Shown piece by piece: positions 16,692-25,421 of a DNA stretch of 64,000 nucleotides. Every line of letters begins with the position of its first letter. Position 1 is the first letter of the stretch. The position numbers were made by a program, and so were the translations under genes. The DNA is from an uncultured Oscillospiraceae bacterium (GTDB lineage: Bacteria > Bacillota > Clostridia > Oscillospirales > Acutalibacteraceae): assembly GCA_902492045.1 (NCBI GenBank), contig CABUKB010000005.1, positions 49,303 through 113,302 of the forward strand, in the 5' to 3' direction. The notes under the pieces are model-generated. The model saw nothing but the letters and a program-made list of their open reading frames with translations, was not told the origin of the DNA and searched no databases.

Positions 16692-17414
16692 ATGAAAAGG
16701 GTATTCGTTGTTTTGATGTCGCTTGTGTCTGTATTCGCGCAGTTTATGCCTCCCGCCGCCGCAGAAGATCCGCCGGTTTGGACGGTGCAGTCCGCCCCAG
16801 AGGAAAATGGGGAAGTTTGCGTTACCTTCTCCCTTATCTCGCTGCCGAAGGGAAGCGGCCTTTTGTACGCACAAATTGAACTCGCCTTGCTGCCGGGCGA
16901 TTACACAGTGCAGAAGGAATCTTTTTCCTGGCTGCCGAAGGATGAAGGGGTTTTGGTTACGCCGCAGTGGAATGCGGACAATCTGCTTCTTCTCCTGGAA
17001 CCCGAGACGGCGTCCTTTGCCGGTCTGGATCCACAGCCTCTGTTTTCTCTTCGGCTGCAAAACGACACCGGCAGTGAAACCGAGCCGGTTTTTCATATCG
17101 CCTGTATTTTAATCGACCGGGCAGGACAGGAAACGCTTTATACGGCGGAGATCAGCGGGCTCACCGGCGAAGCGGTTTCCCCCTCGGGGGCCGAATCCCT
17201 CTCCGCCGCCCCGGAGGTTTCCTCTCCTGCGGAAGACGGGGGGGACGGCTATTCCCTCCCCGGCGAGGGTACGGGACCGGCTATCTCCGGCGCCAATCCG
17301 TTTCTCATCGCGCTGGCGGCCTGTTGTCTCCTTGCCACGGCGGCGGTGATCCTTTTGGTCATCCGCAAAAAACGGCAGCCGGGTGATGGCGAGGCAAACC
17401 GCGAAGGGAGATAA
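16692..17414 (+). CDS. Membrane-anchored extracellular protein, possibly cohesin-like
   Basis: A 240-residue protein with a signal peptide (cut near AAA-ED, residue 25), one beta-rich domain of about 130 residues, a Ser/Pro/Gly linker, a membrane helix (FLIALAACCLLATAAVILLVI) and a basic cytoplasmic tail. The domain has alternating strands of the kind seen in cohesin modules (VCVTFSLISLPKGSGLLYAQ ... PLFSLRLQND), but I see no diagnostic motif. It starts 12 bases after the dockerin protein, with GGAGGAG upstream. A surface receptor for the dockerin is an attractive inference, not a demonstrated one. Confidence 0.65.
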   Translation: MKRVFVVLMSLVSVFAQFMPPAAAEDPPVWTVQSAPEENGEVCVTFSLISLPKGSGLLYAQIELALLPGDYTVQKESFSWLPKDEGVLVTPQWNADNLLLLLEPETASFAGLDPQPLFSLRLQNDTGSETEPVFHIACILIDRAGQETLYTAEISGLTGEAVSPSGAESLSAAPEVSSPAEDGGDGYSLPGEGTGPAISGANPFLIALAACCLLATAAVILLVIRKKRQPGDGEANREGR

Positions 17415-17545
17415 CCGCCTTCACCCAACGCAGAATCCGCTTGGATATGTCTCCCTTTGGCACCGCTTTCGGAGGAAACCGGTTCTCCAGCCCGACCTGC
17501 CGGCGGCATTCAGGCCGGGGTAGACCTCCCCTAAAATTTTACCGT

Positions 17546-17583
17546 GATGAAAAGAAGGCGGCGCATCGACCGATGCGCCGCCT
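17546..17583 (-). terminator. Rho-independent terminator after adhE
   Basis: AGGCGGCGCATCG (17556-17568) pairs with CGATGCGCCGCCT (17571-17583), 13 bp. On the minus strand it is followed by TCTTTTC. It may also stop transcription from the plus-strand gene at 16692. Confidence 0.8.
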
Positions 17584-17598
17584 GGCTTTTAAGGGAGA

Positions 17599-20214
17599 TT
17601 ATTTGCCGTAATAGGCTTTCAGGTAAAGCTCCTTAATCTCGCTCATGAGAGGATACCGGGGGTTCGCGCCGGTGCATTGATCGTCAAACGCGTTTTCGAC
17701 CATCTCGTCCAGGGTGCTGAGGAAGGTCTCTTCGTCAATCCCATACTCTTTGATGGACTTTTTGATGCCGACCTTCTCTTTGAGATCTTCAATGGCGGCG
17801 AGGAACTTTTCAAAGGTATCCTGATCGTTTTTACCCACGATGCCGCAGTAATGAGCGCACTCCACATAGCGGGAGAGGGTATGCGGATACGGATACTGCG
17901 GGAAGGTCCCCATTTTGGTGGGCGCCTCTGCCGCGTTGTAACGCATGACATGGGTCAGGACCAGGGCATTGGCCACGCCGTGGGGCAGATGATGGTACGC
18001 GCCGAGTTTATGGGCCATCGAGTGGTTGAGGCCAAGGAACGCGTTGGCAAACGCCATACCGGCCATGCAGGCGGCATCGGCCATTTTCTGCCGGGCAACC
18101 GGATCCTTGGCGCCGTTTTCATAGGCCGAAGGCAGATAGGTCATCACGCTTTTCATGGCTTTCAGAGCAAGACCGTCGGTGTAATCGCTGGCCATGACCG
18201 AGACATAGGCCTCCAGCGCATGGGTCAGGACATCGACGCCCGACGCGCTGGTCAGTCCTTTGGGCTGGCTCATCATGTTGTCCGCGTCGACAATCGCCAT
18301 GTTGGGCATGAGCTGATAGTCGGCCAACGGGTATTTGACGCCGCTGGTCTCGTCGGTGATAACGGCGAAAGGCGTCACCTCGGAGCCAGTGCCGGAAGAG
18401 GTGGGGACCGCCACAAAATAGGCTTTTTGGCCCATTTCCGGGAAGGTGTAAACCCGCTTGCGGATGTCCATGAAGTCCATGGCCATATCGGCGAAATTGA
18501 CTTCCGGATGTTCGTACAGCACCCACATGATCTTGCCGGCGTCCATCGCGGAGCCGCCGCCGAGCGCGATGATTACATCGGGTTCAAAGGCGGTCATTGC
18601 CGCAGCGCCCTGTTTGGCGCAGGCGAGAGTGGGATCGGGCGCGACCTCGTAAAAACAGGTATGCTGAATGCCCATTTGATCCAGTTTTTCCTCAATGGGT
18701 TTGACATAACCGTTTTTGTACAGGAAGGAGTCGGTGACAATAAACGCCTTTTTCTTATGCATGACGGTGCCCAGTTCATCGAGAGCGACCGGCATGCAGC
18801 CCTTTTTGAAATACACCTTTTCAGGCGCCCGGAACCACAGCATATTCTCTCTCCTCTCGGCGACGGTCTTGATATTGAGCAGATGCTTGACACCCACGTT
18901 CTCACTCACCGAGTTGCCGCCCCAAGAGCCGCAGCCCAATGTCAGGGAAGGAGCGAGTTTGAAGTTGTAGAGGTCGCCGATGCCGCCCTGTGAGGAGGGG
19001 GTGTTGACGAGGATGCGGCAGGTCTTCATCGCTGCGGCAAAGCGGTCAATTTTGTCCTTATCATTGACCGGATCCACATACAGCGAAGAGGTGTGACCGT
19101 AGCCGCCGTCGGCAATCAGCCGTTCGGCTTTAGCCACCGCGTCGTCGAAGGAATCCGCCTTGTACATCGCGAGAACAGGGGAGAGCTTTTCATGGGCGAA
19201 TTCCTCTTCCATGTCCACGCTCTCGACCTCGCCGATCAGGATCTTGGTTTCTTCCGGAACATCCACATCGGCCAGCGAGGCGATGGTATGAGCTTTTTGG
19301 CCGACGATCTTGGCATTGAGGGCGCCGTTGATGAGAATCGTCTTGCGGACTTTTTCGGTTTCCTGCGGATTCAGGAAATAACAACCCCGCGCCGCAAACT
19401 CTTTTTTTACGGCGGCGTAGACTTTTTTATGGACGATCACCGACTGTTCAGAGGCACAGATCATGCCGTTGTCAAAGGTCTTGGAGTGGATGATGGAATT
19501 GACCGCCAGCAGGATATCGGCCGACTGGTCGATGATGGCGGGGGTATTGCCGGCGCCCACACCCAGGGCGGGCTTGCCCGAAGAATAAGCCGCTTTGACC
19601 ATGCCGGGACCGCCGGTGGCGAGAATGATGTCTGCCTCTTTCATGACCGCGTTGGTCAGTTCCAGAGAGGGGATATCAATCCAGGCGATGATATTCTCAG
19701 GCGCACCGGCCGCCACGGCCGCCTCCAGCACCACCCGGGCCGCTTCGATGGTGCATTTTTTGGCGCGGGGGTGGGGGCTGATAATAATGCCGTTGCGGGT
19801 TTTCAGGGAGATCAGCGTTTTGAAAATAGCCGTGGAAGTGGGGTTGGTGGTGGGGATGACCGCCGCCACCACACCGATGGGCTCCGCAATCTTCTGAATA
19901 CCGTAGGCCGGGTCGCTCTCAATCACACCGCAGGTCTTGGTATTTTTGTATTGATTATAGATATACTCGGCGGCGTAATGGTTTTTGATGACCTTGTCTT
20001 CCACGACGCCCATGCCGGTTTCCTCCACCGCCATTTTCGCCAGCGGAATCCGCTGCCGGTTAGCCGCGATGGATGCGGCATAAAAGATTTTGTCCACCTG
20101 TTCCTGGGTGTAGGTGGCGAAGATTTGCTGCGCTTCGCGTACCTGACACAGCTTGTCGTTGAGCGCGTCCAGATTGTCCACCAGGGGGACGGCCTTTTGA
20201 TCCCTTTTCTCCAT
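17599..20214 (-). CDS. adhE: Bifunctional acetaldehyde/alcohol dehydrogenase
   Basis: An 871-residue fusion that reduces acetyl-CoA to acetaldehyde and then to ethanol with NADH. The N-terminal aldehyde dehydrogenase half has the catalytic Cys in NGMICASEQSV, TTNPTSTAIFKTL and the NAD segment GAGNTPAIID. The C-terminal iron-dependent alcohol dehydrogenase half has ALGGGSAMDAGKIMW, SGTGSEVTPF and iron-ligand histidines in GLNHSMAHKLGAYHHLPHG. Length is standard. GGGAGGAA precedes the ATG. A consensus promoter overlapped by a Rex-type operator lies 50-100 bases upstream, so the gene is probably induced when NADH/NAD+ is high. Confidence 0.97.
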   Translation of the reverse strand: MEKRDQKAVPLVDNLDALNDKLCQVREAQQIFATYTQEQVDKIFYAASIAANRQRIPLAKMAVEETGMGVVEDKVIKNHYAAEYIYNQYKNTKTCGVIESDPAYGIQKIAEPIGVVAAVIPTTNPTSTAIFKTLISLKTRNGIIISPHPRAKKCTIEAARVVLEAAVAAGAPENIIAWIDIPSLELTNAVMKEADIILATGGPGMVKAAYSSGKPALGVGAGNTPAIIDQSADILLAVNSIIHSKTFDNGMICASEQSVIVHKKVYAAVKKEFAARGCYFLNPQETEKVRKTILINGALNAKIVGQKAHTIASLADVDVPEETKILIGEVESVDMEEEFAHEKLSPVLAMYKADSFDDAVAKAERLIADGGYGHTSSLYVDPVNDKDKIDRFAAAMKTCRILVNTPSSQGGIGDLYNFKLAPSLTLGCGSWGGNSVSENVGVKHLLNIKTVAERRENMLWFRAPEKVYFKKGCMPVALDELGTVMHKKKAFIVTDSFLYKNGYVKPIEEKLDQMGIQHTCFYEVAPDPTLACAKQGAAAMTAFEPDVIIALGGGSAMDAGKIMWVLYEHPEVNFADMAMDFMDIRKRVYTFPEMGQKAYFVAVPTSSGTGSEVTPFAVITDETSGVKYPLADYQLMPNMAIVDADNMMSQPKGLTSASGVDVLTHALEAYVSVMASDYTDGLALKAMKSVMTYLPSAYENGAKDPVARQKMADAACMAGMAFANAFLGLNHSMAHKLGAYHHLPHGVANALVLTHVMRYNAAEAPTKMGTFPQYPYPHTLSRYVECAHYCGIVGKNDQDTFEKFLAAIEDLKEKVGIKKSIKEYGIDEETFLSTLDEMVENAFDDQCTGANPRYPLMSEIKELYLKAYYGK

Positions 20215-20264
20215 GATCGGGTTCCTCCCATTTCTTTGTTAATGAACTAGAACGGATCGGCAAA

Positions 20265-20282
20265 TTGTTATTTTTTTAACAA
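20265..20282. promoter_or_regulatory. Putative Rex operator at adhE
   Basis: TTGTTATTTTTTTAACAA is an inverted repeat matching the clostridial Rex site (TTGTTAA-N4-TTAACAA) at all but one base. It lies just downstream of the adhE -10, over the expected transcription start, where a bound repressor would block initiation. No rex gene is in this window. Confidence 0.8.
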
Positions 20283-20286
20283 CTTC

Positions 20287-20315
20287 ATTATAAGGCATCC
20301 GATGCCCTCTGTCAA
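20287..20315 (-). promoter_or_regulatory. Consensus sigma-A promoter of adhE
   Basis: On the minus strand TTGACA (20315-20310), 17-base spacer, TATAAT (20292-20287). Both boxes are consensus, as expected for a highly expressed fermentation gene under repressor control. Confidence 0.9.
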
Positions 20316-20463
20316 TCCCGGTATATTCACAGTATTGAACAAGAATAAAATGAGAAAATTGGATGATATGTCAATTATCGGCGGTCTGTTTTGACAAGCG
20401 GGCGGAAGAATCCGCACCCATTATAGCAAAATGCGTCGGTATAGACAACCGCCGCCGGAATGA

Positions 20464-20506
20464 GAAAAAACCCAGGCGGGATCCGTATGGACCCCGCCTG
20501 GGTTTT
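20464..20506 (-). terminator. Rho-independent terminator of the APH-fold gene
   Basis: AAAACCCAGGCGGG (20467-20480) pairs with CCCGCCTGGGTTTT (20493-20506). On the minus strand the stem runs into a T tract (TTTTTTCTC). Confidence 0.85.
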
Positions 20507-20516
20507 GCTTATCCGA

Positions 20517-21263
20517 TTATTCGTATGCTACGACATCCAGCCATTTCATCAGGAAATCCTTTTCCTCGGGGATCCCCTCCGTCAGGCGGGCAGCGGCCAC
20601 GATGGGAAGCCACTCCTGGACGTATTTCTTACTGGTCTTGGTTTTTTCGCAAAACAGGTTGAGGTACTTTTCGGCGATTTCGGGCATTTTCAGGCAGAGA
20701 AGCAGATAGGTCCGGCCCACGTCGGCACTCGCGTTGCCCTGGCGGGCAGCCACCCAGTCCACCACATAGACGCCTTTGTCGCTGAGAATGATGTTCTCCG
20801 GCATGAAATTGCCGTGACAGAGTTTCACGTGTTTCGGCATGCTGTCCAGCCGGGTGAGCAGTTCGTACTTCTTCACATCGTCGATACACTCCAGGGAGTT
20901 GATCAGCCGGTTCAGCTTATCCTTGAGTTTGCTGAGTTTCGGCGTTATCTTGGAATGGATCTCCAGCTGAATGTCCAGCATCTGTTCGATGTACCGGTCG
21001 ATATTGTCCGGATCCTTTTTCATCCGGTCGGCGAGGGTCTCGCCCTCAATGCAATCCATGTGGATTGCCCAACGGTTGCCGATGACCGACACCTCGTGTA
21101 TGACCGGTACCCGCAGGCCGGTGGCCTCAACGCGGGAATGGGTCAGCGCCTCATACAGCGCATTGGTTTTGGCCGATCCCTCTTTAAACAATTTGATGGC
21201 CATGTTCCCAACTTTGTAAACATCGACGGTATCGCTGGTGGAGATCAAATTGGTCAGTTCCAT
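20517..21263 (-). CDS. Aminoglycoside-phosphotransferase-fold protein with altered catalytic motif
   Basis: A 248-residue APH/choline-kinase-fold protein, similar to the TIGR02172 group. The kinase N-lobe has VYKVGNMAIKLFKEG with the ATP-binding Lys. The catalytic loop near residue 150 reads LCHGNFMPENIIL where the family has H-G-D-x-x-x-x-N: the catalytic Asp is Asn. The metal-binding Asp is kept in GVYVVDWVAARQG. It stands alone with its own promoter (21336-21363) and terminator. There is no basis for calling it a drug-resistance enzyme. It may phosphorylate a small metabolite, or bind without catalysis. Confidence 0.75.
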   Translation of the reverse strand: MELTNLISTSDTVDVYKVGNMAIKLFKEGSAKTNALYEALTHSRVEATGLRVPVIHEVSVIGNRWAIHMDCIEGETLADRMKKDPDNIDRYIEQMLDIQLEIHSKITPKLSKLKDKLNRLINSLECIDDVKKYELLTRLDSMPKHVKLCHGNFMPENIILSDKGVYVVDWVAARQGNASADVGRTYLLLCLKMPEIAEKYLNLFCEKTKTSKKYVQEWLPIVAAARLTEGIPEEKDFLMKWLDVVAYE

Positions 21264-21335
21264 ATTGGCGTACTCCCTTCGCGGAGGCGGATCGCGCCCC
21301 CGTTATATTCGCAGAAAGAGGAATTATCCATCCAT

Positions 21336-21363
21336 ATTATACAACATTAGCCGATAATGTAAA
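21336..21363 (-). promoter_or_regulatory. Sigma-A promoter of the APH-fold gene
   Basis: Minus strand: TTTACA (21363-21358), 16-base spacer, TATAAT (21341-21336), leading into a leader of about 65 bases before the ATG at 21263. Confidence 0.7.
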
Positions 21364-21539
21364 GGGGCTTTTGTGACGATTTCGTAAATTTCAACAAATA
21401 GGAGTGCGTCTGCTCCCTTCCGCTCCGCCTCGGGCCGGTTCCAGCAATTTCCGAGCCTCGCAACTTTTTCCGGGGATGGGCATGGCGCGCGGGCAAACAC
21501 TAAAGCTGTCCCATGACGATGGAAAAGGAGGACATTCGG

Positions 21540-21770
21540 ATGCTGGAAGGCAGTTATCAACTGGGTTTGAGCGACCTGCTCGATCAAAACTTGAGCTGTT
21601 ATGAATATTACCATTCCCTGCCGGAGGATCTGCAAAAACGGATTGCCAAGCAGGATATTGGTTCTTTTGAAGAAATGCAGGATTTTGTAGCCAACCTGAC
21701 CGGAGCGCGCATGGAGCAGGAACCGGAGGCGCACCACGACCGGCTTGAGAAACCGAGCGCCCTCCACTAA
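21540..21770 (+). CDS. Small acidic protein of unknown function
   Basis: A 76-residue protein: MLEGSYQLGLSDLLDQNLSCYEYYHSLPEDLQKRI..., mostly helical, with one Cys and a C-terminal EQEPEAHHDRLEKPSALH tail. The ATG at 21540 is chosen over 21513 and 21519 because AAAGGAGG lies 8 bases before it. I do not recognise a family; short proteins of this kind with YY-x-LP-x-x-x-Q patterns occur in related Clostridia. It probably does not share a transcript with the HAD gene, which has its own ribosome site 160 bases downstream. Confidence 0.55.
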   Translation: MLEGSYQLGLSDLLDQNLSCYEYYHSLPEDLQKRIAKQDIGSFEEMQDFVANLTGARMEQEPEAHHDRLEKPSALH

Positions 21771-21932
21771 AGGGCAAAAACAAACGGAACTTCCGCTGAT
21801 TACGCCCAAATTCTGGGCAAAGGGGAAAAATCAGGCCCCGAACTTTGACAAAGGGCCCATTTTCCTGATACACTGAAAAAAACTCCCGCGCTGATGCGGG
21901 ATTGGAGAACCCCTGCTGCGGAGGATGGAAAA

Positions 21933-22736
21933 ATGAAGCCGATTCGATTGATTGCCGTGGATATGGACGGTACCCTGCTCGATTCCCAAGGCCGGCTGCC
22001 AGCCGGCCTGCCTTCCCTGGTCCGGGAACTCACCGACCGGGGAATCCGCTTCGTCATTGCGAGCGGGCGCCAGTATTATAACCTCGAATCGCTTTTCCAT
22101 CCATTGGCGGACCGCCTGACGTTTGTCGCAGAAAACGGTGCCGCCGTGTTTGAAAAGGGAAGCCTTCTCGCCTTTGACGAGATGCGGACGGAGGATGTGC
22201 GCGCCCTGCTTGCGCAGGCCGGTGGGCGTTCGGGCCTTATTCCGGGGCTTTGCGGCGTGGAGGCAACCTATATCGACCGGATTGATCCCGCTCTGGAGAG
22301 AAAAATCCGCTTGTATTACGACCGGCTGGAGCGGGTGGACGATCTATCGCAGGCGCTCAAAAGGGACCGCATTTGCAAAGTGACCTATTATGTGCCGGGA
22401 GAGGCCGAAACCGAGGTCTATCCCACACTGTGCAAGCAGTTCCCGGGCCTTAAGGTCACGCTGTCTGGAGACCATTGGGTGGACGTGACCAATCCGTCCG
22501 CGCATAAGGGAAGCGCCATTGTGTTTTTGCAAAGGCGGGAGGGGATCGCCCCGGACGAATGCATGGCTTTTGGAGATTATCTCAACGATTTGGATATGAT
22601 GCGTGTCTGCGGGCAAAGCTACGGCATGAAAAACGGCCATCCTGCGGTGCTGGCCGCCTGCCGGTTTGTCACCGCCAAAACCAATGACGAGGATGGAGTA
22701 TGCGATACCCTGCGGACGGTATTCGGCCTGGATTGA
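21933..22736 (+). CDS. Cof-type HAD-IIB phosphatase
   Basis: A 267-residue HAD-superfamily hydrolase. Motif I DMDGTLLDSQG is at residues 9-19, motif II is in FVIASGRQYYN, motif III is the Lys of SAHKGSAIVFL, and motif IV is GDYLNDLDMM. The large C2B cap lies between motifs II and III, as in the Cof/YidA group, which dephosphorylates sugar phosphates, FMN or PLP. Specificity cannot be read. GGAGGATGG precedes the ATG at 21933 and a good terminator follows. Confidence 0.9.
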   Translation: MKPIRLIAVDMDGTLLDSQGRLPAGLPSLVRELTDRGIRFVIASGRQYYNLESLFHPLADRLTFVAENGAAVFEKGSLLAFDEMRTEDVRALLAQAGGRSGLIPGLCGVEATYIDRIDPALERKIRLYYDRLERVDDLSQALKRDRICKVTYYVPGEAETEVYPTLCKQFPGLKVTLSGDHWVDVTNPSAHKGSAIVFLQRREGIAPDECMAFGDYLNDLDMMRVCGQSYGMKNGHPAVLAACRFVTAKTNDEDGVCDTLRTVFGLD

Positions 22737-22744
22737 TGCCCCTG

Positions 22745-22772
22745 TCCCCGGCCTATGTGCCGGGGATTTTTT
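22745..22772 (+). terminator. Rho-independent terminator after the HAD gene
   Basis: TCCCCGGC (22745-22752) pairs with GCCGGGGA (22759-22766), followed by six T. A separate imperfect stem at 22872-22904 ahead of the convergent ABC operon lacks a T tract. Confidence 0.85.
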
Positions 22773-22929
22773 CTGACGGGCCGATTCTGCAGGAAAGAGG
22801 CGCCGTTCTGGTTAAAAAAGTGATAGCGAATGGCGGCTGTCAGATCGGTAAACCGCTTCGTTGACAAGGAGGCCCGGGTGTTTCATTTGATAAAACATCC
22901 GGGCCCGCATCCGTTTCTAGAGAAGTTTT

Positions 22930-23541
22930 TTAAGTAAAGTGCCATTCCCCCCGCAGAGGAGGGGAGAGAGGGAGGATGTGCGCGCCCAGGAGCCGGGCCT
23001 CCTCCTCGATATGGGTGACAAGGACGAGCAGTGCCTGTTCCGCCCGCCTGCGCAGCAAGGACGCAATGCGGTCCCGCAGTTGCGGGTCGATGCCGGTAAA
23101 CGGTTCGTCGAGCAGCCATATGTCGGCGTCTGACGCGAGCGCCCGCGCGATAGCCACCCGGCGTTTCATCCCGCCGCTCAAATCGGAAGGAAAGAGTGCC
23201 CCCTGCTCGGCAAGCCCCACAAGCGCGAGGGCTTCAGCGGCGCGGTCCCGATTCAAACGCAGCCCGCCGGGCAAAGCCAGGGCGACATTGTCGAGCGCCG
23301 TCATCCAAGGGAGCAGCCGGTCCTCTTGAAATACAGCGGCGATTTTCCGGCCTGTCATACCGCCGATCTGTCCGCGCGCGGGCTGCTCCAGACCGGCCAG
23401 CAGCCGCAGCAGAGTGGTTTTGCCGCATCCGGAAGGCCCGGACAGGCACACCACCCCTTTTTCCGGGAAAACAAGTGAAACGTCCTCCAAAATACGAAGA
23501 GGACCGTATGCGAAATCGACATGCATCAGCGCCGGGTTCAT
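22930..23541 (-). CDS. ABC transporter ATP-binding protein (nitrate/sulfonate/taurine type)
   Basis: A 203-residue ATPase. Walker A is SGPSGCGKTTLLRLL, the Q-loop is AVFQEDRLLPW, the signature is [15 protein letters not shown] and Walker B is IWLLDEPFTGID. The switch His is in VLVTHIEEEA. The Q-E-D-x-L-L-P-W sequence is typical of SsuB/TauB/NrtD-type ATPases. It is shorter than usual (about 240) because it ends soon after the H-loop. GAGGGGGG precedes the ATG, and the permease stop is 11 bases upstream. Last gene of the crp-SBP-permease-ATPase operon. Confidence 0.9.
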   Translation of the reverse strand: MNPALMHVDFAYGPLRILEDVSLVFPEKGVVCLSGPSGCGKTTLLRLLAGLEQPARGQIGGMTGRKIAAVFQEDRLLPWMTALDNVALALPGGLRLNRDRAAEALALVGLAEQGALFPSDLSGGMKRRVAIARALASDADIWLLDEPFTGIDPQLRDRIASLLRRRAEQALLVLVTHIEEEARLLGAHILPLSPPLRGEWHFT

Positions 23542-23552
23542 CGTTTCCCCCC

Positions 23553-24359
23553 TCATTCTGCGGCATTGTATCGCCGTCCAAGGCGTTTCGCCAGCTTCAA
23601 AAGCCCCTTTTCGAGCAGAATGCTCAAGGCGACGACCGTGGCGGTCCAGGCGAAAACCTCCGGAGTTTCCAGATAGATCTTCGCGTCCTGAAGCTGCCGC
23701 CCGATGGACAGGGCGGGCCGGCAAATCACCTCGGCGGCGATTCCGGATTTCCATGCAAAGCCCAAACCGGTGGTACAAGCCGCGAGAAAATAAGGCATCA
23801 CGGACGGGAGCCGTATCCTCAACAGGGTCTTGAACCAGCCGAAACGGTAAACCTCCGCCATCTCGAGAAGAGCGGGGTCGGTTCCACGGATCCCCTTTTC
23901 CACATTGGCCCAGACAACCGGCATCACCATCAAAAAGGCGATAAACACCGGCAGTATGTCGGTCCGGAACCAGACCAGCGCCAGAATGATGAAGGATGCG
24001 ACCGGCGCCGCGCGCACGATATGCAGCAGAGGGGCAAGCAGGGAGCGGGCGAGGGAAAAACGGGCGGTCAGAACCGCCGCCGCGCATCCTGCGGCGACGG
24101 CGGCGAGAAATCCTCCCGCCACCCGCAGCAGGGAAAAGCCCGCCGCCTTCCAAAACAGAGGGGTTCCGATCAGCCTCCATAACGTTTTGAGTACGGTCAA
24201 AGGGCTGGGAATGAGCAGTTCCTGTCCTACAAGCAGAGCCGCCCCTTCCCACACAAGCAGCCAAAACAGCGTTACCCCCGCCCCTGTGACAATCCGCCGC
24301 AAGGGCGAGGCAGGCCTGGTTTTTTCTCTTTTATGCTTCGGTGTAGTAGAAAGCGTCAT
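23553..24359 (-). CDS. ABC transporter permease (SsuC/TauC type)
   Basis: A 268-residue membrane protein with about six helices and the EAA-type loop reading AEVYRFGWFKTLLRIRLPSVMPYF, which contacts the ATPase. The sequence IPSPLTVLKTLWRLI and the final SILLEKGLLKLAKRL are typical of the sulfonate/nitrate/thiamine-precursor group. The ATG at 24359 follows GGAGGG and overlaps the end of the binding-protein gene by 29 bases, so they are translationally coupled. Confidence 0.9.
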   Translation of the reverse strand: MTLSTTPKHKREKTRPASPLRRIVTGAGVTLFWLLVWEGAALLVGQELLIPSPLTVLKTLWRLIGTPLFWKAAGFSLLRVAGGFLAAVAAGCAAAVLTARFSLARSLLAPLLHIVRAAPVASFIILALVWFRTDILPVFIAFLMVMPVVWANVEKGIRGTDPALLEMAEVYRFGWFKTLLRIRLPSVMPYFLAACTTGLGFAWKSGIAAEVICRPALSIGRQLQDAKIYLETPEVFAWTATVVALSILLEKGLLKLAKRLGRRYNAAE

Positions 24360-25353
24360 CGGGCAGCGTCCCTCCGAGCGATTTGGGATTGGCTTCAAAA
24401 AGGACGGCAAAATAGCCGTTTATTTCGGCCTTCATCGTCTCTCCCGCGACAAATGTCAGGTTGCATCCGGGAATCGCCTGCTTGGCGACAGCAGCTTTCG
24501 GAATAATCCCGGTGGTTTCGCACAGCGCCGCAGTCGCGTCGATGTCGGATGCCGCCTGAATCGAATCCTCATACTCCGACAAAAAGGTCTTCACCGCGTC
24601 GGGGTGTTCTTCCAAAAAGGCGTTTCTTACGATGACACAGCCCATCATCAGTTTGCCGTCGGCGACCTTATCCCATTCAGCGGTCATGTCCAAGGCGCGG
24701 CGGATCGACGTGTTTTTCGCGAGTACAGTGGTGGCGGTGGGTTCGGGCACCATCGCGACCGAGGCTTTTCCGGAATCCATCAGGGCCGCGAGTTCTTCGT
24801 TTTCCTGGACGAATTCGATGGTGACATCCTTGTCCGGGTCGATGCCGTTTTTCTGCAGGATATGGCGCAGGACGTACTCCGGATTAGCGCCTTGTCCGGT
24901 GGTGTAAATGGTCTTGCCCTTGAGGTCGGCGGCGGTCTGGATCGTGTCGCCGTTTTCCAGAATATGCAGCACGCCCAGCGTATTGACGGCCAGCATGGTT
25001 ACTTGGCCCTCGGTTTTGTTATACAGGACGGCGGCCAGATTGGTCGGCGCGGCTGCGATATCCACCTCGTCATTCAGAATCTTGGCGCTGATCTCATCGG
25101 GCGAGGATGCGACCGTAAAAGTATAGTCGTTTTGCGCCGTGCCTTTCTCCTGGGCATCCATCAGGTGAACCATACCGATGCCGGTGGGGCCCTTGATGGT
25201 TTGGACACGGACAGCCGTTTTTATTTCGGACGACGTGGAAGAGTCGGCCAACGACGAGGCAACCTCCGGCGTGGAGGTACACCCCGTGGCCAGGACAATC
25301 GCGAGAAGACAGGCGGCAACGGTTGAAAAAAAGCGGGTAAAACGATTGTTCAT
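24331..25353 (-). CDS. ABC transporter substrate-binding lipoprotein
   Basis: A 340-residue lipoprotein with lipobox LATGC (Cys25). The body resembles NMT1/TauA/SsuA-type binding proteins: KGPTGIGMVHLMD, DEISAKILNDEVDIAAAPTN, ADLKGKTIYTTGQGANPEYVL and AMVPEPTATTVLA. Such importers carry nitrate, sulfonates, taurine or thiamine precursors; the ligand is not readable here. AAAGGAG precedes the ATG at 25353. It lies between the Crp-family gene and the permease on one strand. Confidence 0.9.
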   Translation of the reverse strand: MNNRFTRFFSTVAACLLAIVLATGCTSTPEVASSLADSSTSSEIKTAVRVQTIKGPTGIGMVHLMDAQEKGTAQNDYTFTVASSPDEISAKILNDEVDIAAAPTNLAAVLYNKTEGQVTMLAVNTLGVLHILENGDTIQTAADLKGKTIYTTGQGANPEYVLRHILQKNGIDPDKDVTIEFVQENEELAALMDSGKASVAMVPEPTATTVLAKNTSIRRALDMTAEWDKVADGKLMMGCVIVRNAFLEEHPDAVKTFLSEYEDSIQAASDIDATAALCETTGIIPKAAVAKQAIPGCNLTFVAGETMKAEINGYFAVLFEANPKSLGGTLPDDAFYYTEA

Positions 25354-25421
25354 GAACGAAGTCTCCTTTGAATAAGAATAAAATATAAGAACGCCGAAAG
25401 GCGGGAATAGGTAAGGACAGC

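Noticed and set aside
17677..20250. Two long plus-strand open frames (438 and 385 residues)
   Set aside because: Both are antisense to adhE, whose motifs are complete. Their composition is that of a codon-bias shadow.
20517..21263. Aminoglycoside resistance gene
   Set aside because: The fold is shared by many kinases, the catalytic Asp is altered, and there is no mobile or resistance context.
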